This document shows, in pieces, positions 1 to 8,322 of a stretch of DNA of 46,279 bases (within the stretch, counting starts at the first letter, position 1; every line of letters starts with the position of its first letter). The position numbers and the translations under genes were made by a program. Location: NCBI GenBank assembly GCA_016471375.1, contig WGLZ01000085.1, positions 1 to 46,279 of the forward strand, given 5' to 3'. The notes under the pieces were generated by a model. It saw nothing but the letters and a program-made list of their open reading frames with translations, was not told the origin of the DNA and did no database searches. The stretch is from Cyanobacteria bacterium RI_101. GTDB taxonomy: Bacteria; Cyanobacteriota; Cyanobacteriia; Cyanobacteriales; Microcystaceae.

Positions 1-77
1 GTCAAACATCCCAGAATTCTATAGCGGTAGGCCGTCAAGTGAGATACGGGCTTCACTTCGACAAGCTCAGTGTGGCA

Positions 78-113
78 CGGCTACGCTCAGCCCTCGCGCC
101 CTGAGCGTAGCCG
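78..113. repeat. Perfect 13-bp hairpin in a CTACGCTCAG-type dispersed repeat
   Basis: Positions 78-90 and 101-113 are exact reverse complements around a 10-nt loop. The word CTACGCTCAG and relatives of it recur outside genes near 7471, 14357, 15287 and 17440, so this is one copy of a short dispersed repeat family. It lies downstream of the minus-strand gene that ends at 238 and could act in 3'-end formation, but it has no clear T-tract. Apart from this hairpin I see no gene in positions 1-237. Confidence 0.7.
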
Positions 114-237
114 AAGGGCAACCCTAGATCCGTCCCTCAGTTAAAAAATACGTCTATGTTATCAATGAACGGCGCCTCTCGCAGACTTTGCGGCAAAAAA
201 GGGGGAGAAGAACCCTCTCTTGCTAGTTCAAATAAAA

Positions 238-2628
238 TCAGACAAAGAAGTTACCGACTGGAATGGTTCCCAGCGCCGGTAAGGTTCCGGTGATGCCGGT
301 GAGGTTAATCACCAAATCGTTGGCGCTTTGGAAGCCTGCAACCCCGTCGTTAATAATCAGGTAAGTGGAAGTGTTAGCCCGCACTAAAGCCGCTCGGTTA
401 ACGCCCAGCGCTTGGTTTCCCGCCTGAGCGCCGTTGGCGTCGGTAAAGACGTTAGCGACGATAGTGTTAACGTTGGTCGTCGCGCTATCCGCGGCCCGAG
501 TGAAGCCCGCGGGAGCGCCGGTGGCCGCGCCGCCTTGAGTTAGGAGGTCAATCTTATCGGCGCCGATGGCAAAGTCCGTAATCCGGTCTAGGGCGGTGAC
601 GGTGGATTCGCCGAAGCGGAAGACAAAGGCGTCGTTCCCCGTTCCTCCCGTCAAGGTATCGGCGCCGGCGCCGCCGTTGAGAGTATTAGCGCCGGTATTA
701 CCAACAACTTTATTGTTGAGGGCGTTTCCTGTCCCGTTGATATTGGCGCTACCGGTGAGGGTGAGATTTTCGACATTGTTGGCTAGGGTGTAGGAAATAG
801 AAGCCTGAACGGCGTCGGTTCCTTCGTTGGCGTTTTCGGTGACCACATCCCCGCTGTTATCAACGGTGTAGGCGTCGTTTCCAGCTAAACCAATCAGAGT
901 GTCGGCGCCGGTTGTTCCCTTGAGAGTGTCGTTGCCGGTTGTCCCGGTGAAGGTGTTGCCTGAGCTAGTGTCGTCATTTTGGATCGTCCCCTGGGCGCTG
1001 GCAGTGGTAATGATCGCGCCGTTGGTGGGGTTAGAGAGCGCGACGGTAAAGGTTTCGTTGACTTCGACGCTGGTATCCCCTTGGACATTGACGGTAATCG
1101 CCTTACTGGTTTGCCCGGCGCTGAAGTTCACGACTCCGCTGGGTAGGACTCCGCCGACAAAATCGCTAGCATTGGCGGGATTGGCTCCCGTTCCTGTTAC
1201 CGCCCAGTTAACGCTATTACTGCCACTAGTACTGCCAGAGCGAATGACAGTAAAAGTAAAGCTCTTACCGCCGGAATTGCCTTCGGTTTGGTTGGCGTTC
1301 GTAGCGGCGATGGCCAGGGAGGCTGAAGACGGATTATCGACATCCAGCGCCCATAACTCGCGGCCCCTTGTGCCGTTGTCGGCGGTAAAGTAAAGCCGGT
1401 TGCCTACCAGCGTTAAGTTACGGGGTTCAGAACCGCTAATCCGGTTAATATCCCTGACCAACACAGTGCCTTGAGTCGTGCCGTCGCTTTTCCACAATTC
1501 CCGTCCGTCAATGCCATCGTCGGCGCTGAAGTAGAGGGTGTTTCCCACTACGGTTAAATCTTGGGGATAAGAGCTATAAGAACTGGGGAGGATATCCTTG
1601 ACGAGAACAGTGCCCGCCGCTGTGCCGTCGCTCTTCCACAGTTCCGAGCCGTTCACCCCATCAAAGGCGCTGAAATAGAGAGTATTCCCCACCGCCGTCA
1701 AGTAACTTAGGTTGGAGCTATCAGCGCCGGGGCGGATATTCTTAACGAGAACGGTGCCCGCCGTCGTGCCGTCGCTTTTCCACAGTTCCCGACCGTTCAC
1801 CCCGTCATCGGCGCTGAAGTAGAGAGTGTTTCCCACAGAGGTCAGATTCCTAGCGTAGGAGCTATCAGCGCCGGGGCGGATATTCTTTACCAGAACGGTG
1901 CCCGCCGCCGTGCCGTCGCTCTTCCACAGTTCCAAGCCGTTTACGTCGTCAAAGGCCCGGAAGTAGAGAGTATTCCCCACCGCCGTCAGATTACTAACGT
2001 AGGAGCTACTAGCTCCGGGGCGGATATTCTTTACCAGAACGGTGCCCGCCGCTGTGCCGTCGCTCTTCCACAGTTCCAAGCCGTTCGCGTCGTCAATGGC
2101 GCTGAAGTAGAGAGTATTCCCCACCGCCGTCAAGTAACTTGCGTTGGAGCCATTAGCGCCGGGACGAATATCCTTAACCAAAACGGTGCCCCCCGCTGTG
2201 CCGTCGCTTTTCCACAACTCCCGACCATTAACGCCGTCATCGACGCTGAAATAGAGGGTGTTTCCCACAACAGTTAGATCTCGGGGATTAGAGCTATAAG
2301 CGCCGGGGCGAATATCCTTCACAAGAACCGTGCCCCCTGTCGTACCGTCGCTTTTCCACAACTCAATCCCATTTGCGCCGTTGTTGCTACGGAAGTAGAG
2401 GATATTTCCTACCGCTTTTAGATACCGAGGATAGGAGTCGCCATAACCAGACTGGATATCCTTGACGAGGACAGTGCCCCCCGCCGTGCCGTCGCTTTTC
2501 CACAGTTCCACTCCGCTAACCCCGTCCAAGGCCCGGAAGTAGAGAGTATTTCCCACTGCCGTCAGCAACTCAGGGTTAGAACTGTTAGAACCAAAGAAGA
2601 CGTCCCGAACTAGAAAAGGCGTCGCCAT
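238..2628 (-). CDS. Secreted ELWKSDGT-repeat / Calx-beta / RTX-like protein with bluetail C-terminus
   Basis: The 796-aa product has four parts. Residues 1 to about 430 hold eight repeats of roughly 48 residues, each with the core ELWKSDGT, plus a ninth degenerate one (ELWALD); these are of the hyalin-like or propeller-like kind seen in cyanobacterial surface proteins. A Calx-beta domain follows (about 435-550). Then comes a glycine/aspartate-rich segment with NDTLKG, GADTL and GGTGNDAF motifs, as in RTX calcium-binding repeats. The C-terminus (about 690-796) ends in NFFV and resembles the bluetail domain. There is no N-terminal signal peptide, which fits export by a type I system using the C-terminus. 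The DNA of the repeats is highly similar from unit to unit. The gene lies 42 bp downstream of a TIGR03032 gene on the same strand and may be co-transcribed with it. A role in adhesion or the cell surface is inferred only. Confidence 0.85.
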   Translation of the reverse strand: MATPFLVRDVFFGSNSSNPELLTAVGNTLYFRALDGVSGVELWKSDGTAGGTVLVKDIQSGYGDSYPRYLKAVGNILYFRSNNGANGIELWKSDGTTGGTVLVKDIRPGAYSSNPRDLTVVGNTLYFSVDDGVNGRELWKSDGTAGGTVLVKDIRPGANGSNASYLTAVGNTLYFSAIDDANGLELWKSDGTAAGTVLVKNIRPGASSSYVSNLTAVGNTLYFRAFDDVNGLELWKSDGTAAGTVLVKNIRPGADSSYARNLTSVGNTLYFSADDGVNGRELWKSDGTTAGTVLVKNIRPGADSSNLSYLTAVGNTLYFSAFDGVNGSELWKSDGTAAGTVLVKDILPSSYSSYPQDLTVVGNTLYFSADDGIDGRELWKSDGTTQGTVLVRDINRISGSEPRNLTLVGNRLYFTADNGTRGRELWALDVDNPSSASLAIAATNANQTEGNSGGKSFTFTVIRSGSTSGSNSVNWAVTGTGANPANASDFVGGVLPSGVVNFSAGQTSKAITVNVQGDTSVEVNETFTVALSNPTNGAIITTASAQGTIQNDDTSSGNTFTGTTGNDTLKGTTGADTLIGLAGNDAYTVDNSGDVVTENANEGTDAVQASISYTLANNVENLTLTGSANINGTGNALNNKVVGNTGANTLNGGAGADTLTGGTGNDAFVFRFGESTVTALDRITDFAIGADKIDLLTQGGAATGAPAGFTRAADSATTNVNTIVANVFTDANGAQAGNQALGVNRAALVRANTSTYLIINDGVAGFQSANDLVINLTGITGTLPALGTIPVGNFFV

Positions 2629-2670
2629 AAAAATTGCCTCGTGGTGTTGAAGTTGAAAAATAGAGGTGAA

Positions 2671-3771
2671 TCAAGCCATGGACGGCACTAGCCAGACTGA
2701 CTGAGCGCCGTCCAGTTCCGTATCGGGGCCGATCAGCGCCGGGTTGCGGTAGCCCGGCAGGACAGAGACGGCGAAGACCTCCTCCACCCCGCTGTTGAAC
2801 CAAAAAGTTCCCGCCACCTGACCACTGCCAAGATTGACAATAGCCAAGCCGCACCGTAATTCTCCACGGCGATCATCCAGGGGCAGACCCCCAAACACCG
2901 CCGTTTCCCGGATTTGGGACAACCCCACAAAAGCGTGACCCTCCCAACAATCCAACCCGCGGGTAAAGCCTGGCAGTTCCGCGATAACTTCCGAGCGCCC
3001 GTTGAGGGGGTCGCAAAAATTTAGGGTTCCCCGCCCCGAATTCAGGAAATAGAGTCCGCCTTGGTAGAGCCGGGGGGAATGGGGCATGGATAACCCCCGC
3101 AACACCACCGCCCCAGTTTTCATATCTAACAAACAACCGCCGTTAGCTTTATTTTCCCGCCAGCCGTTTTCCGTATCGGTCTCCCCCAGCGCCGAAACAA
3201 AAGCCGGAGCGCCGTCCGTCCCCAGAGCCAAACCATTGAGATGGCAACGATCGCCGGGGGCGATTTCTGAAATAAAGGGCGGTTTCCACTGAGGAATAAA
3301 ACTCCAATTCCCTTCAACAATGGCCAGACAGTTAAACAAGGTATTCACCACCCAGAGGCGACCCTGACCAAAGGCCAAATCGTGGCCCATGATCGGCCCC
3401 GTCTGGTGGCAAGAGCGGGCCAAAAAGGCCATATCCTGCTCCCCCTCCGGCTTAATGCGGGGCGCAATGTCTTTATTAGCCGGCAAAGACCAAATAGCCT
3501 GGCGAGCGCCGACGGCGATACCCGTGGCCGTGCGAGTGAGACCCATAGCTTGGTCAAAATGGGCGAATCCCACCCGCAACTGCCCTTGATAGGCGCCAAT
3601 ACTGGCCACTCGCCCCGCCTGGTAGGTGGAGATGAGGATGGATAGGTCTAGTCGGGCTAATAGCTCCGGGAGATTGACGCTGTACTCGTAATTGACCGGC
3701 ACCGCCCGGCGCTCGGGACTTATGGCTGGGGAGGGATCTGGAGAACCGTTGGGGGTAGACGCGGAAAACAT
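2671..3771 (-). CDS. TIGR03032 family protein
   Basis: This 366-aa protein matches in length and motifs the TIGR03032 family of bacterial proteins of unknown biochemical function. Recognisable stretches are ISTYQAGRV near residue 48, the GPIMGHDLAFG region near 126 and GLDCWEGHAFVGLSQIRE near 270. The many short strand-glycine segments suggest a beta-propeller. In other genomes members often occur with TPR, calcium-binding or surface-protein genes, and here the gene lies directly upstream of a large RTX-like secreted protein on the same strand. No signal peptide or membrane segment is visible. I cannot assign a reaction. Confidence 0.85.
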   Translation of the reverse strand: MFSASTPNGSPDPSPAISPERRAVPVNYEYSVNLPELLARLDLSILISTYQAGRVASIGAYQGQLRVGFAHFDQAMGLTRTATGIAVGARQAIWSLPANKDIAPRIKPEGEQDMAFLARSCHQTGPIMGHDLAFGQGRLWVVNTLFNCLAIVEGNWSFIPQWKPPFISEIAPGDRCHLNGLALGTDGAPAFVSALGETDTENGWRENKANGGCLLDMKTGAVVLRGLSMPHSPRLYQGGLYFLNSGRGTLNFCDPLNGRSEVIAELPGFTRGLDCWEGHAFVGLSQIRETAVFGGLPLDDRRGELRCGLAIVNLGSGQVAGTFWFNSGVEEVFAVSVLPGYRNPALIGPDTELDGAQSVWLVPSMA

Positions 3772-4017
3772 AGAGGGGAGTTTCCGTGATATTTACGAAA
3801 GCTGATTTTAACCAGCTCCATAAAAATACACGCTTTTTTAAAATACGTATTACATAAAATTCTCAGATCAAGTTAGCGCCCCTTTTTAAAGCGTCTTCTT
3901 GATTTAATCCTCTATCACCCTTGCGGGAGATCTCTCATTCCGTCGGCGCTCGGAACTTGAACGACGCCGCGGGCTTGGGGATGACAAAGATCGCCCCCGG
4001 AGACCCGCCGTTAGTTT

Positions 4018-5607
4018 CTACAAAGGACGATAGACCCGATAGTTAATCTGGGGAAAAATATTATCCATTTTTTCCACCTGGGTCAGCCAACCGGAATCAA
4101 TATCCCCAGAGCGAATATCCTCATAGAGTTTCGTAAAGCGTTGAATATGGGAACGGGTGCGGCGCTCGGCGTAGGGCACCATCGTGCCGGTGCGCATGAT
4201 AAAAGCCCAATCGGAGGACTGGGCGAGGAGGAGTTCCCGGGCCGCTTGATTGAGCGCCCGCTCCTCCAATTCGTCTTGGGCCTCCCGGCGACTGAGGTCG
4301 ATCATCCGCTCGGCGGCCTTGTGGAGGTGGGGATAAACCCAGGCGTTGGTATTATTGAGCCAATATTCGTGGAACCCCTTATAGCCCCAACTGGACTGGG
4401 AGGGCCGGCAGACCTGCTGGGTGGGGTTGCGGCGCAGGTAGTCCGAGAGGTGAGTCATCTCGAAGATATTTTGGTCGTACCAGGACTTACGGAAGAGAAA
4501 ATCAATAAACCAAGGCCCCTCATACCACCAATGCCCAAACAATTCGGCGTCGTAGGGGGAGACCACCAGGGGTGGGCGTTGCATCAACTGCGCCAAATTT
4601 TCGATCTGTTGTCCCCGGTTATACATAAAGTTGCCCGCGTGCTCCGCCGCCTTTTCCTTAGCCCAGTAGGGATCATAGAGCGCCTTATCGGAGAGGCCCG
4701 CCTGACGGGAGGTGATTTTATGGTACTTAATGCCAATATTTTTACGCTGACCGTTGGGCATGACGTAATCCTTAATGTACTCATATTCCGCCTCCCAACC
4801 CAGATCCTTATAAAACTCCCGATACTCAGGGTCGCCAGGGTAGCCCACCTGGGACGACCAGACCTGTTGGGAGGACTCATGATCCCGCCCAAAGGCCGCC
4901 ACCCCGGTTTCCGTAAAGATAGGCGCGTAGGTGCCAAAGCGGGGCCGGGGACGGGCGTAGAGGATGCCGTGGCCATCCACCAAAAAGTAACGCAGACCCG
5001 CGTCCGCCAACATCCGCTCCACCCCTTCAAAATAGGCGCATTCCGGGAGCCAAATCCCCTTGGGGTCCCGCCCGAAATGCTCGCGATAATGGTCGCAGGC
5101 CACCTGAATTTGGGCCCAGACCGCCTGGGGATACATCTTCATCAGCGGCAAGTAGCCGTGGGTAGCGCCGCAGGTAATAATATCGAGGTTATTGGAGTCT
5201 AAAAAGCCCTTAAAGGCGCCGACTAAATCCCCGTCTAGGCGCTCCCAAACTTCCCGAATGGAGGCGAACTCCTGGGCGTAATATTCCGCTAAATAGCGCA
5301 GGTGCCCATTGTGTTCATTGTGAACAATTTCCTTCTCCACCAACTCCTGCAATTTCGTCAAATGCTCCTCATAGCGCCGTTGCAGGAGGGGATCCCGGAG
5401 CATGGACACTAGGGGCGGGGTCATGCTCATGGTCATCTTGAAATCGACGCCGTCCCGCTTTAAGCCCTCAAACACCCGCAGAAGGGGGATATAAGTTTCA
5501 GTGATCGCCTCGTAGAGCCATTCCTCCTCTAAAACATAGTCGCTTTCGGGGTGGCGAACAAAGGGGAGGTGGGCGTGGAGGACGAGGGCGACATAGCCGA
5601 GAGCCAT
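4018..5607 (-). CDS. Glycoside hydrolase family 57 protein, probable 1,4-alpha-glucan branching enzyme
   Basis: The 529-aa product has the GH57 architecture: an N-terminal catalytic barrel beginning with LVLHAHLPFVRHPE, then a helical domain with SWGYKGFHEYWLN. The expected nucleophile glutamate is in GIWLPECAY (E189) and the acid/base aspartate is in SPYDAELFGHWW (D353). Both positions agree with the characterised GH57 branching enzymes of Thermus and Thermococcus. The predicted activity is formation of alpha-1,6 branches in glycogen in the cytoplasm. Amylase or transglycosylase activity cannot be excluded, because close GH57 relatives differ in specificity. The gene stands alone, with about 100 bp to its upstream minus-strand neighbour. 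Confidence 0.9.
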   Translation of the reverse strand: MALGYVALVLHAHLPFVRHPESDYVLEEEWLYEAITETYIPLLRVFEGLKRDGVDFKMTMSMTPPLVSMLRDPLLQRRYEEHLTKLQELVEKEIVHNEHNGHLRYLAEYYAQEFASIREVWERLDGDLVGAFKGFLDSNNLDIITCGATHGYLPLMKMYPQAVWAQIQVACDHYREHFGRDPKGIWLPECAYFEGVERMLADAGLRYFLVDGHGILYARPRPRFGTYAPIFTETGVAAFGRDHESSQQVWSSQVGYPGDPEYREFYKDLGWEAEYEYIKDYVMPNGQRKNIGIKYHKITSRQAGLSDKALYDPYWAKEKAAEHAGNFMYNRGQQIENLAQLMQRPPLVVSPYDAELFGHWWYEGPWFIDFLFRKSWYDQNIFEMTHLSDYLRRNPTQQVCRPSQSSWGYKGFHEYWLNNTNAWVYPHLHKAAERMIDLSRREAQDELEERALNQAARELLLAQSSDWAFIMRTGTMVPYAERRTRSHIQRFTKLYEDIRSGDIDSGWLTQVEKMDNIFPQINYRVYRPL

Positions 5608-5708
5608 AGGATTTTCGCGCCGATGCGGGGTAAGGGGGAGGGGAAACTTAGCTGATTTTATCAGTGTTCCCCGCGCTTTTCGCCCTCACTTTCGGCGGCG
5701 CCGGCCCC

Positions 5709-6509
5709 CTAGGGTTCCACCCGTAGGCGCTGGGTCACATAGGTTGTCCCCTCATTGCTAATCAACAGCGCCGAGTACCACTGGGCGTTTTGAGTTCTGG
5801 GCGCTTTAGCCCGTTTAAACAGCCCCCCCGCTTGCAGGAGTTCCAATTCCACCTTGAGGGGATTGAGGTAGGCCGCGGGGCGAATCGGCTGGGCGAAGGC
5901 GGCGCCGGCCACTAGGGTTTCCCCCAGGGGTTCCGCCAGAATGACGTCAAAATCAAATTCCTGGCCCGGCTTAACGCTGGCGGGGAGTTGCACCGCCACC
6001 TCCGGGGGATTGGCGCCGGCGGTGAGGGTGATTTTTTCCGAGAGGATAGTTTGTTCTAACAGTTGATTGCCGACATAGGTCTGTTTGGATTCCATCACCC
6101 CCGCCAGTCGGGCCGGATTGCCCTGCCATTGGCCAGTTCCCTCTAGGGTGGTTTGGGTCTGGACAATCAGGCGGTCTCCCGCCTGCTCCCAGCCGGTGAT
6201 TTGAGTTTTGTAGGTTAACTCTGGGTAGCGTTGCCAGAGGGACTCCAGCGCCGTTTGGTAGGCCGATAAATCCAGACCGTCGCCGGTTTTAAAATCCTGG
6301 CTATAGAGCGCCTTCAGCGCCGTTAAATCCCTGCGGTTGGCTAGGGCGTCGAATTGTTCCACTAAACTCTGGACTTGGGGCGGCGCGGGATTGGGGGCGG
6401 CGCCGACGGGGGCGAGCCAACCGAGACCGAGACTTAGCCCCCCGAGGAGAGCGCAAGTTTTAGCCGTCAGGCGGGGAAAGGCGAGGGACGGGGAAAACCG
6501 AAAAGACAT
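5709..6509 (-). CDS. Exported NTF2-like (SnoaL-like) hypothetical protein
   Basis: The start is placed at the ATG at 6509 (MSFRFSPS). The in-frame ATG at 6551 would put a polar stretch in front of an otherwise good signal peptide (basic N-region, hydrophobic LLGGLSLGLGW, then an APVGAAP cleavage region). After the signal, residues about 45-150 resemble the NTF2/SnoaL fold (VEQFDALANRRDLTALKALYSQDF). The rest looks like a beta-rich C-terminal domain. The product is probably periplasmic or thylakoid-lumenal. No catalytic function can be assigned. It is divergent from the TPR gene at 6615, so the 105-bp gap probably holds both promoters. Confidence 0.75.
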   Translation of the reverse strand: MSFRFSPSLAFPRLTAKTCALLGGLSLGLGWLAPVGAAPNPAPPQVQSLVEQFDALANRRDLTALKALYSQDFKTGDGLDLSAYQTALESLWQRYPELTYKTQITGWEQAGDRLIVQTQTTLEGTGQWQGNPARLAGVMESKQTYVGNQLLEQTILSEKITLTAGANPPEVAVQLPASVKPGQEFDFDVILAEPLGETLVAGAAFAQPIRPAAYLNPLKVELELLQAGGLFKRAKAPRTQNAQWYSALLISNEGTTYVTQRLRVEP

Positions 6510-6614
6510 AAAGTTGGGTGAGCGTCGACAAAAAGGCGAAGATTTTAGCAAAGCGCCGTCGCTCCATCTTAGCGATTAACGTAGAATTTAAGATATCCGT
6601 TCCCAACCTGTTCT

Positions 6615-7436
6615 ATGAAACCCTCCCTCGGCGGCGTCCTGGTTGGATTCACCCTCCTAGTCTCTAGCTGGGGAAGCGCCGTCTGGTCCGCCTCTCTGCC
6701 TCAACTCAGTTCCCAGCCCCTTGAGCGTTATCTAGAGCAAGCCGAAACCCTGACCCGACAGGGAAACCTAGAAGCCGCCGTCCCCCTCTACCAACAGGCT
6801 CTGCAAATCCGGCCCGAAGCCGTTGAACTTCACTTTGAACTAGCCCTGCTTTTCACCCAAATGGGTCGATTGGCGGAGGCCGTCGCTCAGTATCAGAAGG
6901 TTCTTAGCCTCGACGCCAACCACGGCGACGCCCTCTACAATCTGGGGCTGATCCGCTACGCCGTCGGCGAAGTGAGCCTCGGCATGACCCACTTCCAACG
7001 GGCCATTCAACTGCAACCGGAAAATTCCGACGCCTACGTTTGGCTGGGCAAGGGCTATTACTTGCAAGAGCGTTTTCCCCAGGCAATCCAGTTTTGGCGT
7101 CAGGCCATCGCCATCGATCCCCAAGCGGTTTACGCCTACACCAGCCTCGGCGATCTCTACAGCCGGCGCCGGGACTTTGAGCGAGCCATCGACTATTACC
7201 GTCAGGCGCTAGCGCAACCGGATCAGCAGGGCATCCCCGTCGGCGCGCACGCCCTAGCCCGCCATAGTTTAGGGTTAGCCCTTCAGGAACAAGGGCGACT
7301 CCAGGACGCTCTGCGGGAATATCAGGAATCCCTGCGGCTGGCGCCGGACTTCGAGCCGGCCCGACTGAATTTGCTCCAGCTCCAGGAGCGGTTAAACCAA
7401 GAGAAGCGCCCCTCTCCCCTGGCGGAAAATCCCTGA
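6615..7436 (+). CDS. Exported TPR-repeat protein
   Basis: The 273-aa product starts with a signal peptide (hydrophobic GVLVGFTLLVSSWGSAVWSA). It continues with about five to six tetratricopeptide repeats from residue 38 to the end. Typical repeat signatures are AVPLYQQALQIRP, AVAQYQKVLSLDA, GMTHFQRAIQLQP, AIQFWRQAIAID, AIDYYRQALAQ and ALREYQESLRLAP. TPR proteins act as protein-protein scaffolds; the partner here is unknown. It is divergent from the NTF2-like gene and is followed by a repeat-rich gap and hisH. Confidence 0.85.
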   Translation: MKPSLGGVLVGFTLLVSSWGSAVWSASLPQLSSQPLERYLEQAETLTRQGNLEAAVPLYQQALQIRPEAVELHFELALLFTQMGRLAEAVAQYQKVLSLDANHGDALYNLGLIRYAVGEVSLGMTHFQRAIQLQPENSDAYVWLGKGYYLQERFPQAIQFWRQAIAIDPQAVYAYTSLGDLYSRRRDFERAIDYYRQALAQPDQQGIPVGAHALARHSLGLALQEQGRLQDALREYQESLRLAPDFEPARLNLLQLQERLNQEKRPSPLAENP

Positions 7437-7465
7437 GAAGATGTTTAATAAGGGTCAATCAGCCC

Positions 7466-7572
7466 CCTACGCTTCGACGGCGCTCAGCGGGACAATCCCC
7501 CAAGTTTGGGGGACTTTGAGTCCGGTTCCCCCCAGAATTGGGGGGCTAGGGGGGCTTTCCCTAAATCCCCTT
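7466..7572. repeat. C/G-run inverted repeats between the TPR gene and hisH
   Basis: The gap contains a CGACGGCGCTCAGC-type repeat word near 7474. It also holds two hairpins made from C-runs and G-runs: 7496-7513 (TCCCCCAA...TTGGGGGA) and about 7528-7545. Similar C-run/G-run blocks occur at 14270-14340, 15310-15392, 25403-25432, 28380-28410 and 31596-31623, so this is a dispersed family. It is probably not coding. Confidence 0.65.
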
Positions 7573-7592
7573 TATTTTTACAGATCAAAACT

Positions 7593-8264
7593 ATGACCCC
7601 TCCCGCCATCGCCGTGGTGGACTACGACATGGGCAACCTCCATTCCGTCTGTAAAGGACTGGAAACCGTCGGCGCCCGCCCCCTGATTACCGCCGATCCC
7701 CAGGTTCTCGCGGACGCCGCCGGGGTGGTTTTGCCGGGCGTCGGCGCCTTTGACCCCGCCATGATCCATCTCAGGGAGCGCCGTTTAGTGGAGCCGTTAC
7801 GGGAAATCGCCCTGGGGGGCAAGCCCTTTTTGGGCGTTTGTTTGGGGTTGCAAATTCTCTTTAGTTCCTCGGAAGAAGGCGAAGAACCGGGGTTAGACAT
7901 TATTCCCGGCGTCGTCCGGCGCTTTCGCTCCGAGCCGGGGCTAACCATTCCCCACATGGGTTGGAATACCTTAACTTTGACCCAGCCGGATCTGCCCCTC
8001 TGGCGGAACCTGCCGCCCCAACCCCAGGTCTATTTCGTTCACTCCTACTATGGGGCGCCGGAAGATCCCCAGGTTCAATCCGCCGTAGTGACCCACGGCA
8101 CCCAAACCGTGACCGCGGCCATCGCCCAGGGGGCGCTGATGGCCACCCAATTCCACCCGGAAAAATCCGCCAACCTCGGTTTACAGATCCTCGCCAATTT
8201 TGTGGCGCTGACCCAGGCTGAGAAGAGTCCGCCGAAAGAACCGGTTTTTCGTTACCCTAAGTAA
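7593..8264 (+). CDS. hisH: Imidazole glycerol phosphate synthase, glutamine amidotransferase subunit HisH
   Basis: The start is the ATG at 7593 (MTPPAIAVVDYDMGNL). The longer in-frame start at 7506 would add 29 residues translated from C-run repeats. The 223-aa product is a class I glutamine amidotransferase with the nucleophile elbow GVCLGLQ (C83) and the His/Glu pair in QFHPEKS (H188, E190), plus PGVGAF of the oxyanion region. HisH supplies ammonia from glutamine to HisF, forming imidazole glycerol phosphate and AICAR in histidine biosynthesis. hisF is not in this window; scattered his genes are normal in cyanobacteria. The next gene starts 58 bp downstream on the same strand. Confidence 0.95.
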   Translation: MTPPAIAVVDYDMGNLHSVCKGLETVGARPLITADPQVLADAAGVVLPGVGAFDPAMIHLRERRLVEPLREIALGGKPFLGVCLGLQILFSSSEEGEEPGLDIIPGVVRRFRSEPGLTIPHMGWNTLTLTQPDLPLWRNLPPQPQVYFVHSYYGAPEDPQVQSAVVTHGTQTVTAAIAQGALMATQFHPEKSANLGLQILANFVALTQAEKSPPKEPVFRYPK

Positions 8265-8322
8265 AGGGATGATTAACCTAAAAACAAACCGCCCCGATCC
8301 CAGCCAGGAGAGTAGAACACCC

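Noticed and set aside
899-1393. 164-codon plus-strand open frame
   Set aside because: It is the shadow of the Calx-beta/RTX part of the secreted repeat protein.
4141-5202. 353-codon open frame on the plus strand
   Set aside because: It lies entirely antisense to the GH57 gene, which has clear catalytic motifs. The long frame is a side effect of codon bias.
6904-7458. 184-codon minus-strand open frame
   Set aside because: It is antisense to the TPR gene, with low-complexity Gly/Arg/Pro composition typical of shadow translation.
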